Shown: piece after piece, positions 63,820-64,000 of the stretch
How positions within the stretch are numbered: the stretch's first letter is position 1
Layout of the letters: each line of letters begins with the position of its first letter
Assembly: GCF_023213175.1 (NCBI RefSeq)
Contig: NZ_CP093312.1
Coordinates: forward strand, 1,178,001 to 1,242,000
Reading direction: 5' to 3'
Source of the DNA: Sulfurovum sp. XGS-02
GTDB taxonomy: Bacteria; Campylobacterota; Campylobacteria; Campylobacterales; Sulfurovaceae
Length of the DNA stretch: 64,000 nucleotides
The notes under the pieces: model-generated
Told to the model about the DNA's origin: nothing
Database searches by the model: none
The model's input: only the letters and a program-made list of their open reading frames with translations
Translations under genes and position numbers: made by a program

Positions 63820-64000
63820 ATATGCTCCTTGCTTTTCATTCGCCCCTGAATGATATGACGATAGAGGTCTCCATAAGCATGTGCTGCGACTTCCCAGTTA
63901 AAACGCTTTAACATCGCGTTATGCTGGAGTTGTTCAAAATCCGATCTCTCATGATACCATGTATCGACTGCCCACTGTACTGTTCCTATTAGTGCTTCAG
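63816..64000 (-). CDS. glgA: Glycogen synthase, C-terminal end (partial at window edge)
   Basis: Only the last 61 codons are inside the window. Translation of the minus strand gives TVQWAVDTWYHERSDFEQLQ and then MLKRFNWEVAAHAYGDLYRH, the C-terminal GT5 pattern (compare FSWQVAAKSYRELY of E. coli GlgA). The stop overlaps the glgB start. It would elongate alpha-1,4-glucan from ADP- or UDP-glucose; which donor cannot be told from this fragment. Confidence 0.85.
   Translation of the reverse strand, partial: EALIGTVQWAVDTWYHERSDFEQLQHNAMLKRFNWEVAAHAYGDLYRHIIQGRMKSKEHI

Overview
The window looks like a chromosomal segment of a Campylobacterota (Epsilonproteobacteria), probably a Sulfurovum/Sulfurimonas-type chemolithotroph. 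This rests on the Campylobacterota-style MetK (GGGSQSSKDYSKVDR loop), low-to-medium GC, dense genes with 1-14 nt overlaps, TATAAT -10 boxes without an obvious -35, and a [NiFe] hydrogenase. No tRNA, rRNA, CRISPR array, transposase or phage gene was recognised. The genus is an inference.

Layout. 0-10.4 kb: housekeeping and stress genes: a phosphoribosyltransferase, an alpha/beta hydrolase, an NfeD-slipin pair, a Mut7-C protein, an ald-lon(YcbZ type)-DUF503 operon, a DksA-like protein with a degenerate zinc finger, and a tandem UspA protein. 10.5-15.7 kb: two convergent P2-type cation ATPases. 15.8-20 kb: a two-gene [NiFe] hydrogenase whose small subunit is fused to an FAD/NAD(P) oxidoreductase and a BFD-type [2Fe-2S] domain. 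20-30.4 kb: metK, a macro-domain protein, a Na/Pi symporter, pfkA with a coupled lipoprotein gene, a LOG-family protein, valS and a Sel1 protein.

30.4-43.9 kb is a cyclic-di-GMP neighbourhood. Five copies of a class I c-di-GMP riboswitch (GEMM-I) lie on the minus strand: one tandem pair before each of two paralogous DUF4382 lipoprotein genes, and a single copy before a small membrane protein gene. Two GGDEF-EAL proteins, a Y-family polymerase and a five-haem lipoprotein cytochrome with a hairpin-rich leader are interspersed.

43.9-64 kb is a carbohydrate block. A five-gene operon encodes a complete glucosylglycerate cycle (GpgP, glycerate kinase, GpgS, GH13_18 phosphorylase, GalU). Next come zwf-pgl-edd-eda-pgi (Entner-Doudoroff), glucokinase, a protein resembling the regulatory alpha/beta subunits of eukaryotic phosphorylase kinase, phosphoglucomutase, glgB and the end of glgA. 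Together these link glycogen storage, glucose-1-phosphate, UDP-glucose, a compatible solute and glucose-6-phosphate oxidation. pfkA earlier in the window also opens an Embden-Meyerhof route.

The least ordinary items are the fused hydrogenase, the riboswitch set, the phosphorylase-kinase-like protein and the self-contained glucosylglycerate cycle.
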